Part shown: positions 34,412-43,331 of the stretch, in pieces
How the letters are laid out: every line of letters begins with the position of its first letter
Position numbering within the stretch: the first letter of the stretch is position 1
Assembly: GCA_041890495.1 (NCBI GenBank)
Contig: CP169086.1
Span: forward strand, 3,782,001 to 3,846,000
DNA from: Escherichia boydii
GTDB taxonomy: Bacteria; Pseudomonadota; Gammaproteobacteria; Enterobacterales; Enterobacteriaceae
Direction of reading: 5' to 3'
DNA length: 64,000 nucleotides
Made by a program: the position numbers and the translations under genes
Notes under the pieces: model-generated
Databases searched by the model: none
Told to the model about the DNA's origin: nothing
What the model saw: the letters and a program-made list of their open reading frames with translations, nothing else

Positions 34412-34481
34412 CTGTAGACCTCTCTGCCCGTATCAGGGCGTGGATGGCGTCCTGACATATCCATATTTACCGCAAAAAGTA

Positions 34482-34494
34482 GACCTGATTGGTC
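34482..34494. promoter_or_regulatory. Candidate YidP operator
   Basis: GACC-TGATT-GGTC is an inverted repeat in the yidP-glvC divergent region; a related TAGACCT half site is near 34411-34421, at the yidP start. The assignment rests on position and symmetry only. Confidence 0.3.
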
Positions 34495-34632
34495 AAAATA
34501 AAACCATGAATGCGATCACGAATCGCAGCGGCACGCCATGTTCGCGCATCAGTAAGTTCTTATGCTCACCTCAGGCCAGCAAAAAACCATAAAGGCCTCT
34601 ACCCCTACAGGTTGTTTCATGAGGATTTAAAA

Positions 34633-36255
34633 ATGCTCAGTCAAATACAACGTTTTGGCGGTGCCATGTTTACCCCGGTGTTGCTGTTTCCGTTCGCCGG
34701 GATCGTGGTGGGAATCGCCATCATGCTTCGCAACCCGCTGTTTGTCGGCGAAGCCTTAACCGCCCCCGATCATCTTTTCGCGCAGATCGTTCACATCATT
34801 GAAGAGGGCGGCTGGGCGGTGTTTCGCAATATGCCGCTGATTTTTGCCGTCGGCCTGCCGATTGGCCTGGCGAAGCAGGCGCAGGGCCGCGCCTGTCTGG
34901 CGGTGCTAATTAGTTTCCTGACCTGGAACTACTTCATCAACGCGATGGGGATGACCTGGGGCCACTTCTTTGGCGTCGACTTATCCGCCGAACCGACGGC
35001 GGGAAGCGGGCTGGCGATGATTGCCGGCATCAAAACGCTCGATACCAGCATCATCGGTGCCATCGTGATTTCAGGCATCGTCACCGCCATCCACAACCGC
35101 TATTTTGACAAGCCGCTGCCGGTGTTTCTGGGGATTTTCCAGGGCAGCTCGTTTGTCGTTATCCTCGCGTTCTTCGTCATGATCCCCTGCGCCTGGCTGA
35201 CGCTGCTGGGCTGGCCGAAAGTGCAGATGGGCATTGAGTCCCTGCAGGCGTTCCTGCGCTCTGCCGGGGCGCTGGGCGTGTGGGTGTATACCTTCCTGGA
35301 ACGCATTCTGATCCCAACCGGATTGCACCACTTCGTCTACGGTCCGTTCATCTTCGGCCCGGCGGCGGTTGAGGGTGGGATTCAGGTCTACTGGGCGCAG
35401 CATCTGCAGGAGTTCAGCCAGAGCACGCTGCCGCTGAAAACCCTCTTCCCGGAAGGCGGCTTCGCCCTGCACGGTAACTCAAAAGTGTTCGGCTCGGTCG
35501 GGATTGCGCTGGCGATCTGGTACACCGCGTCGCCGGAAAACCGCGTCAAGGTCGCGGGGCTGCTGGTCCCGGCCACGCTCACCGCCGTGCTGGTAGGCAT
35601 TACTGAACCGCTCGAATTCACCTTCCTGTTTATCTCGCCGCTGCTGTTTGCCGTTCACGCCGTGCTGGCAGCAACCATGGCGACGGTGATGTACGCCTTC
35701 GGCGTGGTCGGGAACATGGGCGGCGGCCTGCTGGACCAGTTCCTGCCGCAAAACTGGATCCCGATGTTCCATAACCACGCCGCGACGGTATTCACCCAGA
35801 TCGGCATCGGCGTCTGCTTCACCGGAATTTACTTCGTGGTCTTCAAAACGCTGATCGAACGTCTGAACCTGAAAACGCCGGGCCGGGAAGAGAGCGAAAT
35901 CAAGCTCTACAGCAAGGCCGACTATAAGGCTGCGCGCGGGCAAACCACCGCCCCGGCCGCGGCCAGCCAGCAGGTCGGACAGGCAGCCGGGTTCCTGCAG
36001 GCGCTGGGCGGTGCGGCCAACATCGAAAGCATCAACAACTGCGCCACCCGCCTGCGCATCGCCCTGGTCGATATGGCGAAAACGCAAAGCGATGACGTCT
36101 TCAAAGCCCTCGGCGCCCACGGCGTGGTGCGACGCGGCAACGGCATTCAGGTGATTGTCGGTCTGCACGTTCCTCAGGTGCGCGACCAGCTGGAATCGCT
36201 GATGAAAACCCCCTTAACGAATGAACAAACCACCCTGACAGAGGCTATATCATGA
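34633..36255 (+). CDS. glvC: PTS alpha-glucoside transporter, fused IIC-IIB (GlvC/AglA type)
   Basis: 540 residues from the ATG at 34633 (MLSQIQRFGG). It is a phosphotransferase permease that imports and phosphorylates alpha-glucosides. The IIC domain (about 1-425) has ten or so hydrophobic segments and the GITEPLEFTFLFISP loop of the glucose family. A linker rich in Ala/Gln follows, then a IIB domain with phosphocysteine Cys470 in NNCATRLRIAL. In K-12 the locus is broken into glvC/glvB; here the frame is complete. No IIA domain is attached, so Crr probably supplies it. It overlaps the next gene by 4 bases. Confidence 0.93.
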   Translation: MLSQIQRFGGAMFTPVLLFPFAGIVVGIAIMLRNPLFVGEALTAPDHLFAQIVHIIEEGGWAVFRNMPLIFAVGLPIGLAKQAQGRACLAVLISFLTWNYFINAMGMTWGHFFGVDLSAEPTAGSGLAMIAGIKTLDTSIIGAIVISGIVTAIHNRYFDKPLPVFLGIFQGSSFVVILAFFVMIPCAWLTLLGWPKVQMGIESLQAFLRSAGALGVWVYTFLERILIPTGLHHFVYGPFIFGPAAVEGGIQVYWAQHLQEFSQSTLPLKTLFPEGGFALHGNSKVFGSVGIALAIWYTASPENRVKVAGLLVPATLTAVLVGITEPLEFTFLFISPLLFAVHAVLAATMATVMYAFGVVGNMGGGLLDQFLPQNWIPMFHNHAATVFTQIGIGVCFTGIYFVVFKTLIERLNLKTPGREESEIKLYSKADYKAARGQTTAPAAASQQVGQAAGFLQALGGAANIESINNCATRLRIALVDMAKTQSDDVFKALGAHGVVRRGNGIQVIVGLHVPQVRDQLESLMKTPLTNEQTTLTEAIS

Positions 36256-37574
36256 ATAAATTCTCAGTTGTTATTGCAGGCGGCGGCAGCACCTTTACGC
36301 CTGGTATCGTCCTGATGCTGTTAGCCAACCGTGACCGTTTCCCGCTGCGCGCCCTGAAGTTCTATGACAACGACGGCGCGCGCCAGGAGACCATCGCCGA
36401 AGCGTGCAAAATCATCCTTAAGGAGCAGGCTCCGGAGATTGAATTCAGCTACACCACCGATCCGAAAGCGGCCTTTAGCGATGTCGATTTCGTGATGGCG
36501 CATATCCGCGTGGGTAAATACCCGATGCGCGAAAAAGATGAAAAAATCCCGCTGCGCCACGGCGTGCTGGGCCAGGAAACCTGCGGACCGGGTGGCATCT
36601 CCTACGGCATGCGTTCTATCGGCGGCGTGCTGGAGCTGGTGGATTATATGGAGCAGTACTCCCCGAACGCGTGGATGCTGAACTACTCCAACCCGGCGGC
36701 GATTGTCGCGGAGGCCACGCGCCGCCTGCGTCCGAACGCCAAAATCCTCAATATCTGCGATATGCCGATCGGTATTGAAGGGCGAATGGCGCAGATTGTC
36801 GGCCTGAAAGACCGCAAAGAGATGCGCGTGCGCTACTACGGCCTGAACCATTTCGGCTGGTGGACGTCGATTGAAGACCTGAACGGCAACGATTTGATGC
36901 CGAAGCTGCGCGAATACGTCGCGAAAAACGGCTATGTACCGCCTTCAGAAGATGCGCATACCGAAGCGAGCTGGAACGATACGTTCGCTAAAGCAAAAGA
37001 CGTGCAGGCGTTGGATCCGGACACCATGCCGAACACCTACCTGAAGTACTACCTGTTCCCGGACTACGTGGTCGCGCATTCCAACCCGGAACGCACCCGT
37101 GCCAATGAGGTCATGGATCACCGTGAGAAGCACGTGTTCAGTTCCTGCCGGGCGATTATCGAGGCGGGAAAATCCTCTGCCGGTGAGCTGGAAATCGACG
37201 AACACGCGTCGTACATCGTCGATCTGGCGACCGCCATTGCCTTCAATACTCAGGAGCGGATGCTGCTGATTGTGGCAAACAACGGGGCCATCCATAACTT
37301 CGATGCCGACGCGATGGTGGAGATCCCGTGCCTGGTGGGCCATAACGGGCCGGAGCCGCTTACGGTGGGCGACATTCCACACTTCCAGAAAGGGCTGATG
37401 AGCCAGCAGGTGGCGGTGGAAAAACTGGTGGTGGATGCCTGGGAGCAGCGCTCGTACCAGAAACTCTGGCAGGCGATTACCCTGTCAAAAACCGTGCCGA
37501 GCGCGTCCGTCGCGAAGGCGATTCTGGATGACCTGATCGAGGCCAACAAAGAGTACTGGCCAGAGCTGCATTAA
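36252..37574 (+). CDS. glvG: 6-phospho-alpha-glucosidase, GH4 (GlvG/AglB type)
   Basis: 440 residues of NAD+- and Mn2+-dependent glycoside hydrolase family 4. The NAD-binding loop is AGGGSTFTPG (about 9-18), and metal ligands are Cys169 (NICDMP) and His200 (LNHFGWW). The Cys-Asp-Met-Pro signature is that of 6-phospho-alpha-glucosidases such as Klebsiella AglB and Bacillus GlvA. It should hydrolyse 6-phosphates of maltose and of sucrose isomers to glucose 6-phosphate plus sugar. K-12 keeps only a truncated glvG. Its ATG overlaps glvC by 4 bases. Confidence 0.93.
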   Translation: MNKFSVVIAGGGSTFTPGIVLMLLANRDRFPLRALKFYDNDGARQETIAEACKIILKEQAPEIEFSYTTDPKAAFSDVDFVMAHIRVGKYPMREKDEKIPLRHGVLGQETCGPGGISYGMRSIGGVLELVDYMEQYSPNAWMLNYSNPAAIVAEATRRLRPNAKILNICDMPIGIEGRMAQIVGLKDRKEMRVRYYGLNHFGWWTSIEDLNGNDLMPKLREYVAKNGYVPPSEDAHTEASWNDTFAKAKDVQALDPDTMPNTYLKYYLFPDYVVAHSNPERTRANEVMDHREKHVFSSCRAIIEAGKSSAGELEIDEHASYIVDLATAIAFNTQERMLLIVANNGAIHNFDADAMVEIPCLVGHNGPEPLTVGDIPHFQKGLMSQQVAVEKLVVDAWEQRSYQKLWQAITLSKTVPSASVAKAILDDLIEANKEYWPELH

Positions 37575-37582
37575 TGGTCCTG

Positions 37583-37604
37583 ACCGGCATCGCCCGATGC
37601 CGGT
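37583..37604 (+). terminator. Hairpin after glvG
   Basis: ACCGGCATC (37583-37591) and GATGCCGGT (37596-37604) with a 4-base loop, followed by CTCCTTGTCC, a weak T tract. Confidence 0.6.
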
Positions 37605-37666
37605 CTCCTTGTCCTGGTCGATTTACGCTATGCTGAAGCCTGCCCGTAGCACGACAAGGAACCTTC

Positions 37667-38014
37667 ATGAAAATTTCCCGCCTCGGCGAAGCGCCGGACT
37701 ACCGCTTCTCGCTGGCTAATGAACGCACGTTTTTAGCGTGGATCCGCACCGCGCTGGGATTCCTTGCCGCCGGGGTCGGTCTCGACCAGCTCGCGCCTGA
37801 TTTCGCCACGCCGCTGATTCGCGAGGTGCTGGCGCTGCTGCTGTGCCTGTTCGCGGGCGTGCTGGCGATTTACGGCTACCTGCGCTGGCTACGCAATGAG
37901 AAGGCGATGCGTCTGAAGCAGGATCTGCCCTATACGCGTGGATTATTTATCATCAGCGTGATTTTGCTGGCGGTGGCGAGCGTGGTGATGGTGCTGGTGT
38001 TCTATGGCGGATAG
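37667..38014 (+). CDS. yidH: DUF202 inner-membrane protein YidH
   Basis: 115 residues with three hydrophobic segments (about 32-50, 58-76 and 90-112) and the DUF202 hallmark ANERTFLAWIRTALGFLA. The function is unknown. It begins the two-gene unit yidH-yidG, overlapping yidG by 11 bases. Both belong to the same domain family, so they may form a hetero-oligomer. Confidence 0.92.
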   Translation: MKISRLGEAPDYRFSLANERTFLAWIRTALGFLAAGVGLDQLAPDFATPLIREVLALLLCLFAGVLAIYGYLRWLRNEKAMRLKQDLPYTRGLFIISVILLAVASVVMVLVFYGG

Positions 38015-38351
38015 CCGCAAAGCGCGACGCGAAGCGGACCCCGGCCTGCAGCCGGAGCGGACGTCACTCGCCTGGCTGCGCACGCTGCTGGGGTATGGCG
38101 CGCTGATTGCCCTGGCGATTAAGCACAACTGGCACCGCACCGGGGTGCCGTTCTGGATCTCGCTGGTCGTGCTGGCGCTGGTGGCGATCGTTTTATGGCG
38201 CTATACCCGCAGCCGTAACCTGATGGACGTGGCGCAGAACGATTTTGTACAGCCGAAAGCGGTGCGGGATAAGTTCCTGATCGCCCTGGCCGTGCTGTCT
38301 CTGTCTTTACTCTTTGCAGTTACTCACATTCAGCAAATTGTGAGCTTATAA
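38004..38351 (+). CDS. yidG: DUF202 inner-membrane protein YidG
   Basis: 115 residues, a paralogue of its neighbour YidH with the motif QPERTSLAWLRTLLGYGAL and three hydrophobic segments. K-12 YidG is 120 residues; here the C-terminus is shorter, ending HIQQIVSL. The function is unknown. It is convergent with dsdA, with a REP-like palindrome between them. Confidence 0.92.
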   Translation: MADSRKARREADPGLQPERTSLAWLRTLLGYGALIALAIKHNWHRTGVPFWISLVVLALVAIVLWRYTRSRNLMDVAQNDFVQPKAVRDKFLIALAVLSLSLLFAVTHIQQIVSL

Positions 38352-38379
38352 GCCCGGTGGCGGCTACGCCTTACCGGGC
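38352..38379. repeat. REP-like palindrome between yidG and dsdA
   Basis: GCCCGGTGGCGG and CCTTACCGGGC form a REP-type stem in the convergent gap and may serve as the transcript end for both genes. Confidence 0.6.
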
Positions 38380-38385
38380 CTACGA

Positions 38386-39672
38386 TTAACGGCCTTTTGC
38401 TAAATACTTCGCCATCTCATCTTCCGGCACCATCCCGCCGCCGGTCGCCCACACCAGGTGGGTAACATTGGTATGCGAATGAACGCGCACCGGCCCGGCC
38501 ATGCCCGCCAGCGCCGAGGGTTCCAGCCGAATGCCTTCCTCCTGCGCCAGCCAGCCGAGCATGTCGTACATGCTCCGATCGGAAAGCGTATAGAACCCGT
38601 CGAGCAGACGCTCCATCGCTCGGCCCACGAAGCCGGAGGCGCGTCCTACCGCCAGCCCGTCCGCTGCCGTGACGTTATCAATGCCCAGATCCTGCACGGC
38701 AATCTCATCGTGCAGCCCGGTGTAAACGCCCAGCAGCATGCACGGGGAGTGCGTTGGTTCCGCGAAGAAGCAGTGGACGTTATCGCCAAAGGCCAGCTTC
38801 AGGCCAAACGCTACGCCGCCTGGACCACCGCCGACGCCGCACGGTAGATAGACGTACAGCGGATGATCGGCATCCACCACGCGGCCCTGTGCGGCAAACT
38901 GCGCCTTCAGCCGCTCGCCTGCCACCGCGTAGCCCAGGAACAGGGTGCGGGAGTTTTCATCGTCAATGAAGAAACAGTTAGGATCGCTTTCTGCCGCCTT
39001 GCGTCCCTGCTCCACCGCCACGCCGTAATCCTGCTCATATTCCACGACGATCACGCCGTGGCTGCGCAGTTTGGCTTTCTTCCACTCGCGGGCGTCGGCA
39101 GACATGTGCACCGTCACCTTAAAGCCGATGCGGGCGCTCATAATGCCGATGGACATCCCGAGGTTGCCGGTTGAGCCGACCGCAATGCTGTACTGGCTGA
39201 AGAAGTCCTTAAAGCGCGGCTCCAGCAGAACGCTGTAGTCGTCTTCAACGCTCAGCAATCCGGCCTCCAGCGCCAGTTTTTCCGCGTGGGTCAGCACCTC
39301 ATAGATACCGCCGCGCGCTTTAATCGAGCCGGAGATCGGCAGATGGCTGTCTTTTTTCAGCAGCAGGGTGCCGGGAATGGTCTTCCCGGACTCGTTCTCC
39401 AGCCGCGCCTGCATTGCCGGAATGGCGACCAGCTCGGATTCAATAATCCCGCCCGTTGCTGCCGTCTCCGGGAAGGCTTTCGCCAGATACGGCGCGAAGC
39501 GTTTCAGGCGAGCGTGTGCGTCGTCCACATCGGCTTTGGTCAGCCCGACGTACGGCAACCCCTCCGCAAGCGTTGTGGTGCGTGGGTTAAGCCAGGTGGT
39601 TTCTTTCAGGGCAATCAGATCCTCAACCAGAGGAAACTGTGCGGTTAAAGTAGTGATAGTTGCGTTTTCCAT
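38386..39672 (-). CDS. dsdA: D-serine ammonia-lyase DsdA
   Basis: PLP-dependent enzyme that converts D-serine to pyruvate and ammonia. It has 428 residues. The PLP lysine is K118 in SGSIKARGG, the phosphate loop is GSTGNLG near 170, and the glycine-rich CGVGGGPGG is near 280. E. coli DsdA has 442 residues. This copy is shorter by exactly 14 residues in one place near the C-terminus, where AGPVRVHSHTNVTHLV replaces a longer surface segment; the frame is kept. All catalytic motifs remain. It lies in an operon with dsdX, 17 bases downstream of it. Confidence 0.95.
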   Translation of the reverse strand: MENATITTLTAQFPLVEDLIALKETTWLNPRTTTLAEGLPYVGLTKADVDDAHARLKRFAPYLAKAFPETAATGGIIESELVAIPAMQARLENESGKTIPGTLLLKKDSHLPISGSIKARGGIYEVLTHAEKLALEAGLLSVEDDYSVLLEPRFKDFFSQYSIAVGSTGNLGMSIGIMSARIGFKVTVHMSADAREWKKAKLRSHGVIVVEYEQDYGVAVEQGRKAAESDPNCFFIDDENSRTLFLGYAVAGERLKAQFAAQGRVVDADHPLYVYLPCGVGGGPGGVAFGLKLAFGDNVHCFFAEPTHSPCMLLGVYTGLHDEIAVQDLGIDNVTAADGLAVGRASGFVGRAMERLLDGFYTLSDRSMYDMLGWLAQEEGIRLEPSALAGMAGPVRVHSHTNVTHLVWATGGGMVPEDEMAKYLAKGR

Positions 39673-39689
39673 AATACGTCTCTTCGCGC

Positions 39690-41027
39690 TCAGATAATGA
39701 AAGAAAGCAGGAATGTGCCGCCAAGTGCAAGCACCGAGGCGATAAACGTCGCCGTCGTATAGTATTTGAAGGTCTCATTCAGGGTCGCGCCGCAGTACTG
39801 CTTCACCAGCCAGAAGAGGGAATCGGTGACGATTGTGCAGCCAATTGCGCCGGAACCGATGGCAATTGTGATGATCTCCGGGCTGACGTTCGGGTAGAGC
39901 GGCAGCATCGGTGCGACTATCGCCGTGGCGCCCATCATCGCCACCGTCGCGGAGCCAACGGCGGCATGCAGCACCAGCGCCACCAGCCAGGCGAGCAGGA
40001 TAGGGTGCATGTGCAGGTTCGAGAGAATATGCGCCAGTGAGTCCGCCAGCCCGCTGGTTTTCAGGATGGCGTTAAACGCGCCGCCCGCGCCGATAATCAG
40101 CAAAATGTTGGCGATAGAGCCGAAGCCGTGCTCGGTGTGCGTCAGCATCGTGCCCATGCCCATATGCTGGCGGATCCCCAGCAGGTAGTAGGCGACAAAC
40201 ACGGCGATAAACATCGCGGTGATCGGGTTGCCGATAAATTCCAGCAGCGTATACAGCGTGCCTTCTTTTGCCATATTCAGCTCGGCGATAGTTTTCACCA
40301 GCATCAGGGCAATCGGCAGCAGCACCGTGAACAGCGTGGCGCCCAGCGACGGAAGGGTGTGCTCTTCCCGCACCTTCAGGTCTGAAAATTCCGCCGGAAC
40401 CGGTTTAAACGGCAGGCGATTGCCGAGCAGTTTCAGGAACAGCGGGCCGCCGACCAGAGAGGCCATCAGGCCCACCATCAAACCGTAGACAATGACCGTT
40501 CCAACGTCCGCCCCTAATTTATTGGTCACAAACAGGGCAGCAGGATGCGGCGGCACCACGCAGTGCACCGCCATCAGCGCGGTACAGAGCGGAATGGCCA
40601 GCTTGAGCAGCGACGTGTTGGTCTTTTTGGCGATGGAAAACGCCAGCGGAATCAGCAGGACCACGCCCACTTCCACGAACAGCGTGATACCGCAGATCAG
40701 GCCCACCAGCACCATAATCACGTCTGCTGACAGCCAGCGGCAGCGCTGAAGGGCGATCCCGATGCGCTCTGCTGCGCCGGAAACCTCCATCATCTTGCCG
40801 AGAATGGTGCCAAGACCAATTACTGCCGCCAGGAAGCCCAGCGTACCGCCAATCCCGCTCTCAATGGCGTTTACCATATCCAGCGGGCTCATTCCCATCA
40901 TTGCGCCGACGAAAAAGCTCGCCAGCAGCAGCGCGAGGAACGGGTGAAACTTCAGTTTTACGATGGTTAAAACAATCAACACAATGCTGACCAGCAGCGT
41001 TGCCACAACCCAGACCTGAGATCCCAT
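39690..41027 (-). CDS. dsdX: D-serine permease DsdX
   Basis: 445-residue GntP-family H+ symporter, the length of E. coli DsdX, with about 12 hydrophobic segments. Family features are MGMSPLDMVNAIESGIGGTL near 45-64 and TNKLGADVGTVIVYGL near 170. It carries D-serine into the cell for DsdA. It is first in the dsdXA operon and divergent from its activator gene dsdC. Confidence 0.94.
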   Translation of the reverse strand: MGSQVWVVATLLVSIVLIVLTIVKLKFHPFLALLLASFFVGAMMGMSPLDMVNAIESGIGGTLGFLAAVIGLGTILGKMMEVSGAAERIGIALQRCRWLSADVIMVLVGLICGITLFVEVGVVLLIPLAFSIAKKTNTSLLKLAIPLCTALMAVHCVVPPHPAALFVTNKLGADVGTVIVYGLMVGLMASLVGGPLFLKLLGNRLPFKPVPAEFSDLKVREEHTLPSLGATLFTVLLPIALMLVKTIAELNMAKEGTLYTLLEFIGNPITAMFIAVFVAYYLLGIRQHMGMGTMLTHTEHGFGSIANILLIIGAGGAFNAILKTSGLADSLAHILSNLHMHPILLAWLVALVLHAAVGSATVAMMGATAIVAPMLPLYPNVSPEIITIAIGSGAIGCTIVTDSLFWLVKQYCGATLNETFKYYTTATFIASVLALGGTFLLSFII

Positions 41028-41231
41028 ATCTCACCTCACCCTTATGTCATCTGGGGGTATTGGACGAAAAAGCGGCGTGGGCTGACAAACGATATAAATT
41101 GGCGTTCAGATGAGCCAGATTGGATCAACTGAGTGACTACGCTCTAAAAAGCGCACTTAATCCGCATTAGGTTCACATAAATTCACCCTTAAACGGTATG
41201 CTGAGCGCAGAAACCACGCGTGAGAATTGTG

Positions 41232-42158
41232 ATGACCGATGCAAATGAAGCCAGAAACCGGCTGTTAAACGGCTGGCAGCTGTCGAAAATGTACACCTTT
41301 GAAGTGGCGGCCCGGCATGAATCCTTCGCGCTGGCGGCGGAGGAGCTGTCGCTTAGCCCCAGCGCGGTAAGCCACCGCATCAACCTGCTGGAAGAGGAGC
41401 TGGGCATTCAGCTGTTTGTCCGCTCGCATCGTAAAGTCGAGCTGACGCAGGAGGGAAAGCGCGTTTACTGGACGCTAAAATCGTCCCTCGACACCCTGAA
41501 TCAGGAGATCCTGGATATCAAAAACCAGGCGCTGTCCGGTACGCTGACGGTCTACTCCCGACCGTCGATCGCCCAGTGCTGGCTGGTACCGATGCTGGGA
41601 GACTTTACCCGCCGTTACCCGTCAATTTCGCTCACCATCCTGACCGGAAATGATTACGTTAATATGCAGCGAACGGGTGTCGATCTGGCGCTCTATTTCG
41701 ACGATACGCCGCCAAACCACCTTTCCCATCACTTCCTGATGGATGAGGAGATTTTGCCCGTCTGCTCACCGCAGTATGCCCGCGAGCATGAACTGCTGAA
41801 AAACTCCTATAACCTCAGCCACTGCACGCTGCTGCATGACCGTCAGGCCTGGAGCAATGATTCCGGTACGGATGAGTGGCTGAGCTGGGCGCAGCACTTT
41901 GCGGTGAACATGCCGCCATCGTCTGGCATTGGTTTCGATCGTTCTGATTTGGCGATTATTGCGGCCATCAACCACGTCGGCGTCGCGATGGGCAGAAAGC
42001 GGCTGGTGCAGAAACGGCTGGAACGAGGCGAGCTGATTGCCCCGTTTGGCGAAAAGACCCTGAAATGTCATCAGCACTACTATATTTCGACGCTTTCTGG
42101 CCGTCAGTGGCCGAAAATAGATGCCTTTATCGGCTGGCTGAGAGAACTGGCAGGTTGA
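41232..42158 (+). CDS. dsdC: D-serine deaminase activator DsdC
   Basis: LysR-type activator of dsdXA, induced by D-serine. I used the ATG at 41232 (308 residues); the frame also opens at GTG 41220, and the K-12 protein has 311 residues, so the exact start is open. The HTH is at about 25-60 (SFALAAEELSLSPSAVSHRI). The effector domain contains the SRPSIAQCWLVP block near 110. The 192-base divergent region with dsdX must hold its binding sites, which I could not locate with confidence. Confidence 0.92.
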   Translation: MTDANEARNRLLNGWQLSKMYTFEVAARHESFALAAEELSLSPSAVSHRINLLEEELGIQLFVRSHRKVELTQEGKRVYWTLKSSLDTLNQEILDIKNQALSGTLTVYSRPSIAQCWLVPMLGDFTRRYPSISLTILTGNDYVNMQRTGVDLALYFDDTPPNHLSHHFLMDEEILPVCSPQYAREHELLKNSYNLSHCTLLHDRQAWSNDSGTDEWLSWAQHFAVNMPPSSGIGFDRSDLAIIAAINHVGVAMGRKRLVQKRLERGELIAPFGEKTLKCHQHYYISTLSGRQWPKIDAFIGWLRELAG

Positions 42159-42242
42159 AGAATTATTACGCTTTCGCTCTACACCAAATATGAAAAAGCG
42201 TGCTAAATACAGGTAATGCTTTCGATTTATCCAGGGTAAACC

Positions 42243-43331
42243 GTGTTAAAGCCTTTTATTGTCTCTGCATTACTGATCTCTTCCGGCTGGGCGATTGCCG
42301 CCGAGCCGCCGCTGACGGCTGCCCATTATGCGCAGCAGCTTGGCGTCGGGATGGATGTGGACTGGGCGCGAACCGAGCGCGGCATACGCGAATTCGACCC
42401 GCTGGTGGTCCGCGATTTTCGTGCAAAAGGCATTACTCACGTGCGCATCCGCGTGGCCGATGAGCCGACGGAAGCGCGACTGATCCACCTGCGCAAGCTG
42501 GTGGAAGCCTGTGAGCAGTATGGCGTGATCCCGATAGTCGCTTATCAGGCTGATGAATATAAAAACGACCCGAAAGCCGATAACGAAAAAGAGACGATCA
42601 ACTGGTGGATTGCCGTTGCGCACTATTTCGGTCAGAGCTACCCGCTGCTGGGTTTTGATCTCATTTATGAGCCAGCCGACAAGCTTAACCACAACCTCGC
42701 GTCGCTAAACCGCGTCTATGAAAAAACCATTAAAGCGATCCACGACATTGACCCGCAGCGCATGATCTTCATTGCGCCACGCCTGCGCGCCGCGCCGGAG
42801 GATCTATCCAGCCTGAAGTTGCCCGCGCACAGCCAAAACTACCTGCTGGCGGAGTGGCATATTTTCCCGTGGGGGCCGCTGAAGAATGGCGGCAAATACC
42901 CGTGGACGTCCGGCACGGCGGCGGAGAAAGCGGCTATCCATAACCGCATCAACGCCGCGCTGCACTGGCAGCAAAAAACCGGGCACGTTAGCTGGGTCGG
43001 GGGCTGGGGCGTGGGGGAGTCAAGCCGCTTCACGCCAACCGCTTCGCAAATGGCCTTCGCCACCTTTATGGCCTGCGAGCTGCAAAAGGCGAAAATCCCG
43101 TATGCGCTTAACGCAGATTTCCAGTTTTACGACGGGGAAGAGGGTGCCTGGCGGCCTGCGCCGGAGCCGTTATTGCAGGCGATGATTGCGCCCGTATGTG
43201 AAAAACCCGGCGAGAAGCCGGGCCATCATGCGGTTAAACCGGCTGCTCGTGATGCGGGACACGCGACGCCAGCGGCAGCCAGCACAGTAAAATCAGCAGC
43301 CCCATCAGCGTCATCAGCAGGCCCAAACTAG
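42243..43331 (+). CDS. Secreted GH5-like glycoside hydrolase (cellulase-family fold)
   Basis: 362 residues from a GTG start at 42243. A signal peptide (LKPFIVSALLISSGWAIA, cut near residue 20) indicates export. The body resembles (beta/alpha)8 family-5 hydrolases: IREFDPLVVRDFRAKGITHVR, then FDLIYEPAD with candidate acid/base E143, LLAEWHIFPWG near 205, and WGVGES with candidate nucleophile E259. The classic NEP triad is YEP here. From residue 331 the frame runs antisense through the last 98 bases of emrD and is low-complexity (Ala, Ser, Pro, His). The true domain ends near APVCE (320). The substrate is unknown. Confidence 0.75.
   Translation: MLKPFIVSALLISSGWAIAAEPPLTAAHYAQQLGVGMDVDWARTERGIREFDPLVVRDFRAKGITHVRIRVADEPTEARLIHLRKLVEACEQYGVIPIVAYQADEYKNDPKADNEKETINWWIAVAHYFGQSYPLLGFDLIYEPADKLNHNLASLNRVYEKTIKAIHDIDPQRMIFIAPRLRAAPEDLSSLKLPAHSQNYLLAEWHIFPWGPLKNGGKYPWTSGTAAEKAAIHNRINAALHWQQKTGHVSWVGGWGVGESSRFTPTASQMAFATFMACELQKAKIPYALNADFQFYDGEEGAWRPAPEPLLQAMIAPVCEKPGEKPGHHAVKPAARDAGHATPAAASTVKSAAPSASSAGPN
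43201..43222 (-). terminator. emrD terminator
   Basis: On the minus strand CCCGGC-TTCTC-GCCGGG is followed by TTTTT (plus-strand 43201-43222). It lies inside the 3' part of the GH5-like gene. Confidence 0.8.

Noticed and set aside
41028..41231. A CRP site in the dsdC-dsdX divergent region
   Set aside because: TTCACAT and TTCACC half sites are present near 41171-41187 but in the wrong orientation and spacing for TGTGA-N6-TCACA.
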